Of a stretch of DNA of 8,198 bases, positions 1 through 5,754 are shown piece after piece. The DNA is from Thermohalobaculum sp045106875 (GTDB lineage Bacteria > Pseudomonadota > Alphaproteobacteria > Rhodobacterales > Rhodobacteraceae). How positions within the stretch are numbered: the stretch's first letter is position 1; the number at the start of each line of letters is the position of its first letter. The translations under genes were made by a program, and so were the position numbers. Location: positions 1-8,198 of the forward strand of contig JBGCFK010000187.1 in NCBI GenBank assembly GCA_045106875.1, read 5' to 3'. The notes below the pieces were generated by a model. That model made no database searches and was not told where the DNA came from. It saw nothing but the letters and a program-made list of their open reading frames with translations.

Positions 1-417
1 TAGATCCACTTTCCAACGCACAAGATAGGACGAAGGCGCCAATGCGGCGTTGAATTCCGGATCTTTGTCCAACCTCAGATGTGTGACAAGTCGTCCAAGT
101 AGTTGCTGCGAGGTCAGGACACGGATCTGGTTGGGAGCGGGGTTACGACCCAAGTCATTTGTCACGCTTTGCAGGTTGACGATCTGAGCACCCTTTGGAT
201 CCAGCATGATCTCGGCACGCGCGGTGAATTGTGGCTTTGTCTGGTGCAGGTAGACATTGCCGCACACGATCCCGGTGGCCACGCAAAGGATCGGGACCCA
301 TTTCTGACGCCAGAGAATTTCGGCCAAGGCCCGCACGTCCGTCCTTCGGATCGGCGTGCCCTGCCCCATGGGTTCGTTCCAGGGATCCTTCACGTAGGGT
401 GCCACGGTCTCAGTCAT
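1..417 (-). CDS. Wzz/ExoP-type polysaccharide chain-length determinant protein, N-terminal part (cut by the window edge)
   Basis: The first 139 codons read from ATG at 417 to base 1 without a stop; the rest lies outside the window. Residues 27-40 (ending in LWRQKW) precede a membrane segment at about 41-57. A periplasmic Wzz-type stretch follows, including FTARAEIMLDP (64-74) and NQIRVLTSQQLLGRLVTHL (96-114), then the DKDPEFN motif (117-123) common in ExoP/Wzz proteins. Known for the family: these inner-membrane proteins control export and chain length of exopolysaccharide or capsule, and many carry a C-terminal tyrosine kinase. Whether this one does cannot be seen. The start overlaps the stop of the upstream SH3 gene as ATGA, so the two are probably translationally coupled. 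Family call fairly secure; full architecture unknown. Confidence 0.85.
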   Translation of the reverse strand, partial: MTETVAPYVKDPWNEPMGQGTPIRRTDVRALAEILWRQKWVPILCVATGIVCGNVYLHQTKPQFTARAEIMLDPKGAQIVNLQSVTNDLGRNPAPNQIRVLTSQQLLGRLVTHLRLDKDPEFNAALAPSSYLVRWKVDL

Positions 418-1160
418 TGCGTTGCCTCTTCCAAAAGGCTCAGCGCAGCCCAGACTTCTTGCCCAACGGCATTTCCTTCAAGGATGACAAAGTTGCCCCA
501 AGCACCTTTCGTGTTGATCAGAGCCAGTCTTGCGCCCTCGTTCAGACGCGTGAGAACGGGATTGTCCGTACCGGGACCCGAGCGTGTGTTGATCACAGGG
601 CGCGCAACCAAATGCGTGGCAGACGGCACATCATCGTCTTCGGCTTGATCAGCGGGATCATCAGAGATGGAATGGGTGTCAGAGGTCTCGATCGAACCAG
701 TAGTGGATGCCTGAATCACCACAGAACCACCATCAGTTTCATCCTGGAGTGGCTCATCAGGCACATTGGTGCTGCGTTCGGCAAGCACAGGCGGAGCAGC
801 AGGTTTCAGTGCGACCATTGCGCCGTCGGCTTCCAGATAGCTCAATTTCCAGCACTCGGCCGTCGCAAGCCCATCGACGCAGTGAACTGCCACAAGGCCA
901 TACACCGCCTTGGCCCGACCCTTGCGCTGCAACTGCCCACGAAAGTCTACATGTCCGCCTTCCAACACGCGCCCGACGACGACATCGCGAAATTCAAAGT
1001 CGGGATGCGCGCGCAGCATACGGCGAATCCCTAGCGCAGCTTCAGCCTTCAGACGCATCGCCTCGGCCATTTCCGCCGACTCGCGTTCGTCATTTGGCCA
1101 CCACCCAAGCCCCACGCCTGAGATCAGCCCGAGAAAGGTAAATACCAGAAAAACCCGCAT
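414..1160 (-). CDS. Membrane-anchored protein with C-terminal bacterial SH3-like domain, upstream of the Wzz gene
   Basis: A 248-residue protein. An in-frame ATG lies further upstream at 1283, but ATG at 1160 is preferred: it has GGAGG six bases before it and begins directly with a hydrophobic segment (residues 3-20, FLVFTFLGLISGVGLG), a signal anchor or uncleaved signal. Residues about 22-50 look helical and charged. Residues 55-118 form a compact unrecognised domain with two cysteines (C94, C103) that could pair in the periplasm. Residues 120-182 are a low-complexity acidic linker. Residues 184-243 match a bacterial SH3 (SH3_3-like) fold, with the typical NTRSGPGTDNPVLTRLNEG, the WGNF motif and a final VW. 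Such domains usually bind cell-wall or protein ligands outside the cytoplasm. Its stop overlaps the Wzz start, which suggests a role in polysaccharide assembly or export; that role is inference. Confidence 0.78.
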   Translation of the reverse strand: MRVFLVFTFLGLISGVGLGWWPNDERESAEMAEAMRLKAEAALGIRRMLRAHPDFEFRDVVVGRVLEGGHVDFRGQLQRKGRAKAVYGLVAVHCVDGLATAECWKLSYLEADGAMVALKPAAPPVLAERSTNVPDEPLQDETDGGSVVIQASTTGSIETSDTHSISDDPADQAEDDDVPSATHLVARPVINTRSGPGTDNPVLTRLNEGARLALINTKGAWGNFVILEGNAVGQEVWAALSLLEEATQ

Positions 1161-1166
1161 TTCTTG

Positions 1167-1171
1167 CCTCC
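1167..1171 (-). promoter_or_regulatory. Ribosome binding site of the SH3-domain gene
   Basis: GGAGG on the minus strand, six bases before the ATG at 1160. It is the reason for choosing this start over the in-frame ATG at 1283, which would add 41 residues ahead of the membrane segment. Confidence 0.7.
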
Positions 1172-1243
1172 GCAACCAGTGCACGCACATAAGTCGAAGC
1201 CGGGATTTCACCCGACCTGGAGAAAAGGGTAGCGGGGAGATCG

Positions 1244-1258
1244 TTACCAGATCGGTAA
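1244..1258. repeat. Inverted repeat TTACC-N5-GGTAA, possible operator
   Basis: Perfect 5-base arms, TTACC (1244-1248) and GGTAA (1254-1258), around AGATC, 84 bases upstream of the SH3 gene start. Size and position suit a dimeric regulator site for the minus-strand genes. The arms are short, so chance is possible and no regulator is assigned. Confidence 0.3.
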
Positions 1259-1414
1259 GATTTGCCGGAAATTTTACCCGCATCCTGGCTTTGGCATGAT
1301 CAACGTGATTCGATGAGTGGCACAGGCCAAGCCATTCGCATTTTTCGAGGAGCAGATTCTGAATAACCCTTTCAGATCAGACTACTAAACTGAAAGTGAG
1401 CACGGCATTACCAA

Positions 1415-1429
1415 TTAACTCACGATTAA
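1415..1429 (+). promoter_or_regulatory. Candidate CtrA-binding site (TTAA-N7-TTAA)
   Basis: TTAACTCACGATTAA has both TTAA half-sites at exactly the 7-base spacing of the CtrA full-site consensus described in Caulobacter and used across alphaproteobacteria, including Rhodobacteraceae. It ends 63 bases before the sugar transferase ATG, a typical place for a response-regulator site. A third TTAAC at 1439-1443 is not at the right spacing. Exact match seen; binding is inferred. Confidence 0.5.
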
Positions 1430-1492
1430 AGCTGTTCTTTAACACTCCGGTCACAGTCAGAATTCGCTTCATTTCGGGACAGTTCGAGTATC

Positions 1493-2740
1493 ATGAGCCC
1501 AAGCTTCCAGCCCTCTGCACGCCCGGCCCGCGCAGCAATCGAGGCACAATCTGGCACCCAGCCAGTAGTCGCTGCAAACGCACGGCAGCAGCCTCAGCGT
1601 TCCCGTTTCTACTCGGCGCAGATGTCGGGAAATGCACGCGCAGTATTGCTGGCAGCGGCCGATCTGTCGGCAATGGCGATTGTATCGCTACTGACCGCCC
1701 CGGCAATCGCAACTGCCGGGTTGATGTCAGGTTCGATTGTTGCCGCGATGTTGGGGTTTGCACTTGCTGCCCTTGCGGGGCTCTACCGGGCAAAGATATC
1801 CGAGCCCGATGAACTGCGGCAGATCACCGGTGTCGCGACGGTATTGGCGCTTTTGGAGATCTCGATGGCCTCCGCGCCCACCACGATGAGTGTTTCGATC
1901 TACTGGCTAGGCACCATCGCCGCGTTGATTGGTCTGCGAACCGGCCTTCGAGCGCTGCCGATTACGGCAGATCTAATGCACTCCTCCATCGGGCTGGCCG
2001 GGTCCGGCGACGAATGGGAACATGTTGATTGCGAATGGCACGCCAACCGGGCAGGTCACCTCGAGTGTCGCAGAGCACCGGCTCGGCTGTCTCCAGTAGT
2101 TCGGAGCGCATGGGATGTGGGATTGAAACGGTTTCTTGACGTTGCGCTTTCACTCTTCGCGCTCATCTTGCTGGCACCCCTGTTCGGGCTGATCATGGCC
2201 GGTCTGGCGCGTGAACGCGGAACGTTATTCTTTCGTCAAACCCGCGTCGGGCAGCACGGACGCAGATTCACCTGCCTGAAGTTTCGCACTATGCGGGAGG
2301 ACGCCCAAGATCGGTTGGAGTTGCTATTGGATTGCAATCCAACAGCCCGCACCGAGTGGGCACAGCATCAGAAACTGTTCCACGACCCAAGAGTGACGTG
2401 GCTAGGGCAGATCCTGCGCAGCAGTTCGCTGGACGAATTACCCCAGCTCATCAACATACTGCGCGGCGACATGAGCTTGGTCGGGCCGCGACCCATCATA
2501 GCCCCCGAGGTGCCCGGCTATCCTTCTGACCAACGCTATTTTCACGGAACGGCGTTCTCGGACTACGCGTCCTGTCTGCCTGGATTGACGGGGTTGTGGC
2601 AGGTCAGTGGGCGCCACCAGACGCCGTATGCCGAAAGGGTACGGCTCGATCAATGCTATGCGAGGCAGTGGTCAATGTGGCTGGATTTCGTGATCTTGCT
2701 GCGTACCATCAAGGTCGTCCTGCGGCGGGACGGGCGATAG
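1493..2740 (+). CDS. Polyprenyl-phosphate sugar-1-phosphate transferase of the ExoY/WcaJ type (initiates exopolysaccharide repeat unit)
   Basis: A 415-residue inner-membrane enzyme. The family transfers a hexose-1-phosphate from a UDP-sugar to undecaprenyl phosphate, the first step of exopolysaccharide or capsule unit assembly on the cytoplasmic face. The N-terminus has about four hydrophobic segments (near 48-70, 74-98, 112-127, 134-152). A divergent cytoplasmic stretch follows (157-205). The bacterial sugar transferase domain starts at KRFLD (212-216), followed by a hydrophobic helix (217-238) containing a proline. Family motifs are all present: FFRQTRVGQHGRRF (246-259), KFRTM (263-267), DPR (298-300), SLDELPQ with the conserved Asp-Glu pair (312-318), GDMSLVGPRP (325-334) and PGLTGLWQVSGR (363-374). 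ATG at 1493 is the first in-frame start; its ribosome site is weak. Sugar specificity cannot be read. It is divergent from the SH3/Wzz pair and convergent with the spike cassette. Confidence 0.93.
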   Translation: MSPSFQPSARPARAAIEAQSGTQPVVAANARQQPQRSRFYSAQMSGNARAVLLAAADLSAMAIVSLLTAPAIATAGLMSGSIVAAMLGFALAALAGLYRAKISEPDELRQITGVATVLALLEISMASAPTTMSVSIYWLGTIAALIGLRTGLRALPITADLMHSSIGLAGSGDEWEHVDCEWHANRAGHLECRRAPARLSPVVRSAWDVGLKRFLDVALSLFALILLAPLFGLIMAGLARERGTLFFRQTRVGQHGRRFTCLKFRTMREDAQDRLELLLDCNPTARTEWAQHQKLFHDPRVTWLGQILRSSSLDELPQLINILRGDMSLVGPRPIIAPEVPGYPSDQRYFHGTAFSDYASCLPGLTGLWQVSGRHQTPYAERVRLDQCYARQWSMWLDFVILLRTIKVVLRRDGR

Positions 2741-2745
2741 CGCCC
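2732..2745 (+). terminator. Small GC hairpin over the sugar transferase stop codon, possible terminator element
   Basis: GGGCG-ATAG-CGCCC forms a perfect 5-base stem with the TAG stop in the loop. No T-run follows, so it is not a standard intrinsic terminator. The gap to the convergent cassette's stop is only 63 bases, so transcripts of the two units may overlap here. Confidence 0.25.
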
Positions 2746-2803
2746 CCGTGAACAGGGCAGGAACACACCGGACATGCCAGTACGCCCTGCCCCAAACGCG
2801 TTC

Positions 2804-3700
2804 TCAGAGGACCGTAATTCCGCGACCAGCCAATCGGGCCTTTGAACGCTGATAGATCCCCTCAAGGTCCGTTGTGCCTTGAAAACCATCAAACACAATG
2901 AATTCGGCATAGGACCCGCCAGCGGAGAAGCTTGACGAAGCATAGTTCGTATTGCCAATCCCCAGCGGTGCCGTGATTGGCTGCGGCGCGGCAAGTGGCT
3001 CCCCGGTGACCGCGACAGATCCCGTAGGACCACCACGGAACAAGACCCAGTTCTGGCTTGCAGAGATACTCATTGCGACGAAAATGAATGGCGCACTTGT
3101 GGGCGTGCCGGGATCGAAGTTGCGGTTGTTGAACGGGAAGCCGCGTGCGTTGCCGAAGAGATCAACGCCAAACGTGAACAGCCCCGCCCCGTCGGTGGTT
3201 GACAGGTTTCCGGCCACGATCCGGTTGCCGCTGGCAGTGGAGGAGACGACAGCGCAAATGGTCTGTTCAGACTGTTGTGTCCTTGGGGACACCAGCCCGC
3301 GTTGCGCCTGTCCTGCGCTGCCATCACCATCCGAGATAACGACAGTGTTCGGAGTAAGACTGCTGGTACCCGAGATCAGCTCGGCCATGACCTGATTGGA
3401 AACGAGATCAGTCATCCCAGCATGATCTGTCCCGAAAACCCAGTGTCCGGCTGCGCCGGCTTCGGCCGTGATCCCTCCACCGCCTCCTGCAGCAGGCACG
3501 ATGGTCCAGTTGAAGTTCTGCCCAGCCTGACCCGAAACATTGGTGGCAGTGACAGTAACAGAGGATGTGCCCTCGGTCGTCGGAGCACCGGAAATCACCC
3601 CGGTTGCAGGGTCTATCGACAATCCTGCCGGTAGTCCGGTGGCAGCAAAGCTTAGTGCGTCACCCGTAAAGAAGGGCGTCGTATCAAGAGGGAGTGTCAT
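2804..3700 (-). CDS. Ig-like (He_PIG) plus probable concanavalin/LamG-like domain protein, last frame of the spike cassette; possibly the C-terminal half of the esterase
   Basis: 298 residues from ATG at 3700. Residues 1-68 carry most of a putative Ig (He_PIG) domain with the hallmark GLPAGLSIDPATGVISGAP (22-40) and the closing strands SVTVTATN and FNWTIV. A glycine linker follows (72-76). Residues about 84-298 look like a beta-rich concanavalin/LamG-type domain: HWVFGTD near its start, FIFVAMSIS (205-213), WVLFRGG (218-224), and YAEFIVFDGF followed by a helix (264-290) at the end. No signal peptide or membrane segment is visible. The family role is carbohydrate or surface binding. The start overlaps the esterase stop as ATGA, with GAGG seven bases ahead, so reinitiation is possible. 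However, the first strand of the Ig domain is encoded in the esterase frame, which suggests one original protein. The Ig call is good; the concanavalin-like call is by pattern only. Confidence 0.72.
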   Translation of the reverse strand: MTLPLDTTPFFTGDALSFAATGLPAGLSIDPATGVISGAPTTEGTSSVTVTATNVSGQAGQNFNWTIVPAAGGGGGITAEAGAAGHWVFGTDHAGMTDLVSNQVMAELISGTSSLTPNTVVISDGDGSAGQAQRGLVSPRTQQSEQTICAVVSSTASGNRIVAGNLSTTDGAGLFTFGVDLFGNARGFPFNNRNFDPGTPTSAPFIFVAMSISASQNWVLFRGGPTGSVAVTGEPLAAPQPITAPLGIGNTNYASSSFSAGGSYAEFIVFDGFQGTTDLEGIYQRSKARLAGRGITVL

Positions 3701-4659
3701 GGGGATACCTCGTCTTGCTGGTCCGGTATCGAGCCCTGCGCAACAGGCGCAGCAAGCGAAGCAACCGGATCGGTTTGGTCAGGAATGATGCCCTCGGCGG
3801 CCGGAGGCGTGGGCCCGGAACCTGTGGTCTCTTCAAGCGTATCTGTCTGATCTGGGATCGTGCCTGTAGCAATGGGCGGTTGCGGCCCGGTGATCGTCTG
3901 GCCTGCTCCCGCTATGGCCTGCGGCAGTCTGCTTGCATATCGCGCCCCCAGCGCGCGCAGACCTGAAGCATCGAAATGGACACCATCTGCCAGCGTAGCA
4001 AGCCCAGCGGAGGCCACGACAGCCGTGTGACCAACCCGTGCGGGAGTATCGGAAATAATGTCCTGAATGGCCTCACGGGACGCGTTCCCAGCCACCCATG
4101 TAGGCGCCAACTGACCCAGCACGAACGGCGTCTCCGGCGTGGCAGTCGCAACATCCGAGCGAAAGTCAGAAATCATCTGGTCCAATTGCGCAGCATACTG
4201 CGCATTGCCTGCATCAGCCTCACCCTGGTGCCAGAGAAACCCGGCAAAGATGAAATCAGGGTTCGCCGACATCAGTGCATTTATCCGGGAGACCGCCCCG
4301 TCAAAGCAAGTACCGCCCTTTTGCCAATGCCCGGAACCAAGGCCGGTGCCACCCTGGGCCTCTGGCGCCAGAAGCAAAGTTGCTCCCGGATTCTGCGCGG
4401 CCCAGGCCTGAGCGAATGAAATGTCCAGGCCCATATGCGCAGGGTTTGGGTCAAGGTGCTGCAGCGGCACCGAGGAAGGTATCACACTGCCCGTATTGGG
4501 TGGAGTTCGCCCGAATTGTCTTGTACTGGCAGGATGCACAGTTGAACTGTCGTAAGGTGCACGGCCGACCATGTTCGACTGGCCGACAAGCGCAAGGACG
4601 AATGTGCCCTCGACCGATCGGGACCCAAACCAGCGCAGCCCGAGGTCGAAACTCAGCAT
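3697..4659 (-). CDS. SGNH/SASA-family carbohydrate esterase (sialate O-acetylesterase-like) with C-terminal IPDQ repeats
   Basis: 320 residues. Family role: removal of O-acetyl groups from polysaccharides by a Ser-Asp-His triad. The nucleophile block GQSNMVG puts Ser28 near the N-terminus. A glycine-rich block GGTGLGSGHW (103-112) and WHQGEAD (143-149) are typical of the SASA group. DGVHFD gives the Asp225 and His228 pair, so the catalytic set looks complete. Residues 255-320 are a Pro/Thr/Glu-rich tail with three short IPDQ repeats (268, 292, 311), each like the first strand of a He_PIG Ig-like domain. There is no signal peptide, so it acts in the cytoplasm or leaves as part of a particle. 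Its ATG shares one base with the preceding stop (TAATG) and its stop overlaps the next ATG (ATGA), so the three cassette genes are coupled. By position it could be the counterpart of the GTA spike protein GhsB, which is inference. The C-terminal end at TGA 3697-3699 may be a frameshift product. Confidence 0.85.
   Translation of the reverse strand: MLSFDLGLRWFGSRSVEGTFVLALVGQSNMVGRAPYDSSTVHPASTRQFGRTPPNTGSVIPSSVPLQHLDPNPAHMGLDISFAQAWAAQNPGATLLLAPEAQGGTGLGSGHWQKGGTCFDGAVSRINALMSANPDFIFAGFLWHQGEADAGNAQYAAQLDQMISDFRSDVATATPETPFVLGQLAPTWVAGNASREAIQDIISDTPARVGHTAVVASAGLATLADGVHFDASGLRALGARYASRLPQAIAGAGQTITGPQPPIATGTIPDQTDTLEETTGSGPTPPAAEGIIPDQTDPVASLAAPVAQGSIPDQQDEVSP
3712..3858 (-). repeat. Three IPDQ-type peptide repeats in the esterase tail
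   Basis: IPDQTD is encoded at 3841-3858 and 3769-3786, and IPDQQD at 3712-3729, spaced 72 and 57 bases apart. Each is preceded by a small-residue and glycine context (ATGT, AEGI, AQGS) like the opening strand of He_PIG domains. Units 1 and 2 are identical as peptides but use different synonymous codons at five of six positions. The repeat is therefore kept at protein level and is not a recent DNA duplication. Confidence 0.7.
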
Positions 4660-4919
4660 TACCAGACCGCCACGATCGAACTGGCAGTCGTGCCGCTGGC
4701 GTGAACGCGTGCCACTCTCAAAGGCACGAATCCCGCGGCCAGGTTCGCAAACGTCACGGTATCGCCACTGGCCATGGTCAACCGCAGGTCGCCTGGCGCA
4801 CCGATGAACAAGGCGCGCGAAGTGAATGCGAGGTCTGTCGTGTCGTCGGGAGTGACCTCGACCGCGTGGTACCCGGGACTTTCCAAGCCCGAACTGCGAT
4901 CCTCAAAAATATCTGACAT
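4659..4919 (-). CDS. Spike base protein, Rcc01079 (GhsA) family
   Basis: 86 residues from ATG at 4919. A TTG directly before it is in frame, but AGGGA six bases ahead of the ATG favours the ATG. The pattern matches the family around the Rhodobacter capsulatus gene-transfer-agent protein Rcc01079: GLESPGYHAVEVTPDD (11-26), TSRALFIGAPGDL (33-45), LTMASGDTVTFANLAAG (47-63) and PLRVARVHASGTT (66-78). From established work, R. capsulatus Rcc01079 and Rcc01080 form head spikes of the GTA particle that bind the capsule of recipient cells; phages of the group carry relatives. There is no signal peptide, as expected for a virion part. Its stop TAA shares a base with the esterase ATG. No capsid, tail or GTA cluster genes are in the window, so it could serve a GTA encoded elsewhere, a relic prophage or another particle. 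Confidence 0.8.
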   Translation of the reverse strand: MSDIFEDRSSGLESPGYHAVEVTPDDTTDLAFTSRALFIGAPGDLRLTMASGDTVTFANLAAGFVPLRVARVHASGTTASSIVAVW

Positions 4920-4925
4920 CAATGG

Positions 4926-4930
4926 TCCCT
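4926..4930 (-). promoter_or_regulatory. Ribosome binding site of the spike base gene
   Basis: AGGGA on the minus strand, six bases before the ATG at 4919. It decides this start over the adjacent in-frame TTG at 4922. Confidence 0.6.
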
Positions 4931-4956
4931 TTCTGCATCAGCGGAACCGACGCATG

Positions 4957-4984
4957 GCAGGCGGAGGCCTGCGGGGAGTCCCGC
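4957..4984. other. Two adjoining short hairpins in the livF to spike-gene gap
   Basis: GCAGGC-GGAG-GCCTGC (4957-4972) and GCGGG-GAGT-CCCGC (4971-4984) share two bases, so only one can form fully at a time. They lie in the 142-base gap between livF and the spike base gene, both on the minus strand. There is no T-run on that strand after either stem, so a simple intrinsic terminator is not supported. They may slow or end liv transcription with Rho, or may sit in the leader of the spike cassette. No clear promoter boxes were found in this gap. Confidence 0.3.
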
Positions 4985-5061
4985 CAGATCTCGTGCCAAT
5001 TGATGGGGACTTTAGCCAGGGTCAGGCAGTGTTGCGCAGAAAGCGCCGGTCCGCACGCTCA

Positions 5062-5754
5062 TCAAACGCCGAGGTAGCGGTGCATCAGGCCCGGGTCCGA
5101 CATCAACTGGGCAGACGTCCCCGTCCAGACAATGCGGCCTTTTTCAATCACCAGGTGCCTGTCAGCAATCCGCGCGAGATCGCGCACGTTCTTGTCAATC
5201 ACAAGAATAGCCTGACCGCGCGCTTTCAGCGTGCCCAGCACATCCCAGATTTCGGACCGGACCAGCGGTGCAAGCCCCTCGGTCGCTTCATCCAGAATGA
5301 GTAATTCGGGGTTCGTCATCAACGCGCGCCCAATGGCCAGCATTTGCTGTTCGCCGCCCGATAAAAGGTTCGCCATCGACCCGCGCCGAGCCTCAAGCGA
5401 CGGGAAAAGCGTATATATATCCGCCAGCGCCCAACCGGCACCACGGGAGGTCGCAACAAGGTTTTCCTCCGCCGTGAGATTCGGGAACACCTGCCTGCCC
5501 TCGGGCACCATCCCCAGTCCCACTCGGGCACGCTTGTGGGCTGTCAGTACTGCGATCTCCTGCCCCGCATAGCGGACACTGCCCATAGACGGGACCATAC
5601 CCATCACCGAATGCACTGTTGTGGTTTTACCCATGCCGTTGCGCCCAATCAGCGTGACGACTTCGCCAGGATCCACATGGAACGACACGCCGAACAGCGC
5701 CTGGCTCGCGCCATAGAAGGTCTCCAGACCAACCACCTCTAACAGCTCGCTCAA
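5062..5754 (-). CDS. livF: Branched-chain amino acid type ABC transporter, ATP-binding protein LivF
   Basis: 230 residues, normal for LivF. It is one of the two cytoplasmic ATPases that drive the HAAT importer with LivG, LivH and LivM. Walker A is GRNGMGKTT (37-45), the LivF-typical PEGRQVFPNLT is at 84-94, the signature LSGGEQQ at 131-137 and Walker B LLILDEAT at 151-158. Where most LivF proteins have VEQN after the following strand, this one has VIDKN (185-189), a variant at the switch (H-loop) position. It starts with TTG at 5754, inside a TTGA overlap with the livG stop, with GAGGAAG a few bases ahead; no later Met would keep the Walker A region. It is the last gene of the liv operon seen here. 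Substrate not determinable. Confidence 0.95.
   Translation of the reverse strand: MSELLEVVGLETFYGASQALFGVSFHVDPGEVVTLIGRNGMGKTTTVHSVMGMVPSMGSVRYAGQEIAVLTAHKRARVGLGMVPEGRQVFPNLTAEENLVATSRGAGWALADIYTLFPSLEARRGSMANLLSGGEQQMLAIGRALMTNPELLILDEATEGLAPLVRSEIWDVLGTLKARGQAILVIDKNVRDLARIADRHLVIEKGRIVWTGTSAQLMSDPGLMHRYLGV

Larger units (their letters stand above)
1161..1492. other. Divergent intergenic region between the SH3/Wzz genes and the sugar transferase
   Basis: 332 bases without a supported gene. It must hold the promoters for both directions. It is more AT-rich than the flanking genes, especially 1360-1470. Visible elements are the TTACC-N5-GGTAA inverted repeat near the minus-strand genes and the TTAA-N7-TTAA motif near the plus-strand gene, both listed separately. 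I could not assign confident -35/-10 boxes on either strand. Short plus-strand frames in this stretch lack coding character. Confidence 0.6.

Noticed and set aside
231..1034. Long open plus-strand frame opposite the SH3 and Wzz genes
   Set aside because: It has an Arg/Ser/Pro-rich composition typical of the antisense of a GC-rich gene, no recognisable domain, and both true genes lie on the other strand.
1439..1443. Extra TTAAC as a second CtrA half-site pair with 1426-1429
   Set aside because: The spacing is nine bases, not seven.
1396..1812. Plus-strand frame starting before and overlapping the sugar transferase
   Set aside because: Its composition is Cys/Arg-rich without domain features, and it is out of frame with the well-supported transferase.
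2754..2792. GGGCAG and CTGCCC arms between the convergent genes as a bidirectional terminator
   Set aside because: Six-base arms around a loop of about 27 bases, with no T-run on either strand; too weak to call.
4984..4999. Sigma-54-like -24 element TTGGCACG on the minus strand, about 70 bases before the spike base gene
   Set aside because: The -12 GC is one base too far away (GG and GC separated by 11, not 10), and the -12 box otherwise does not match.
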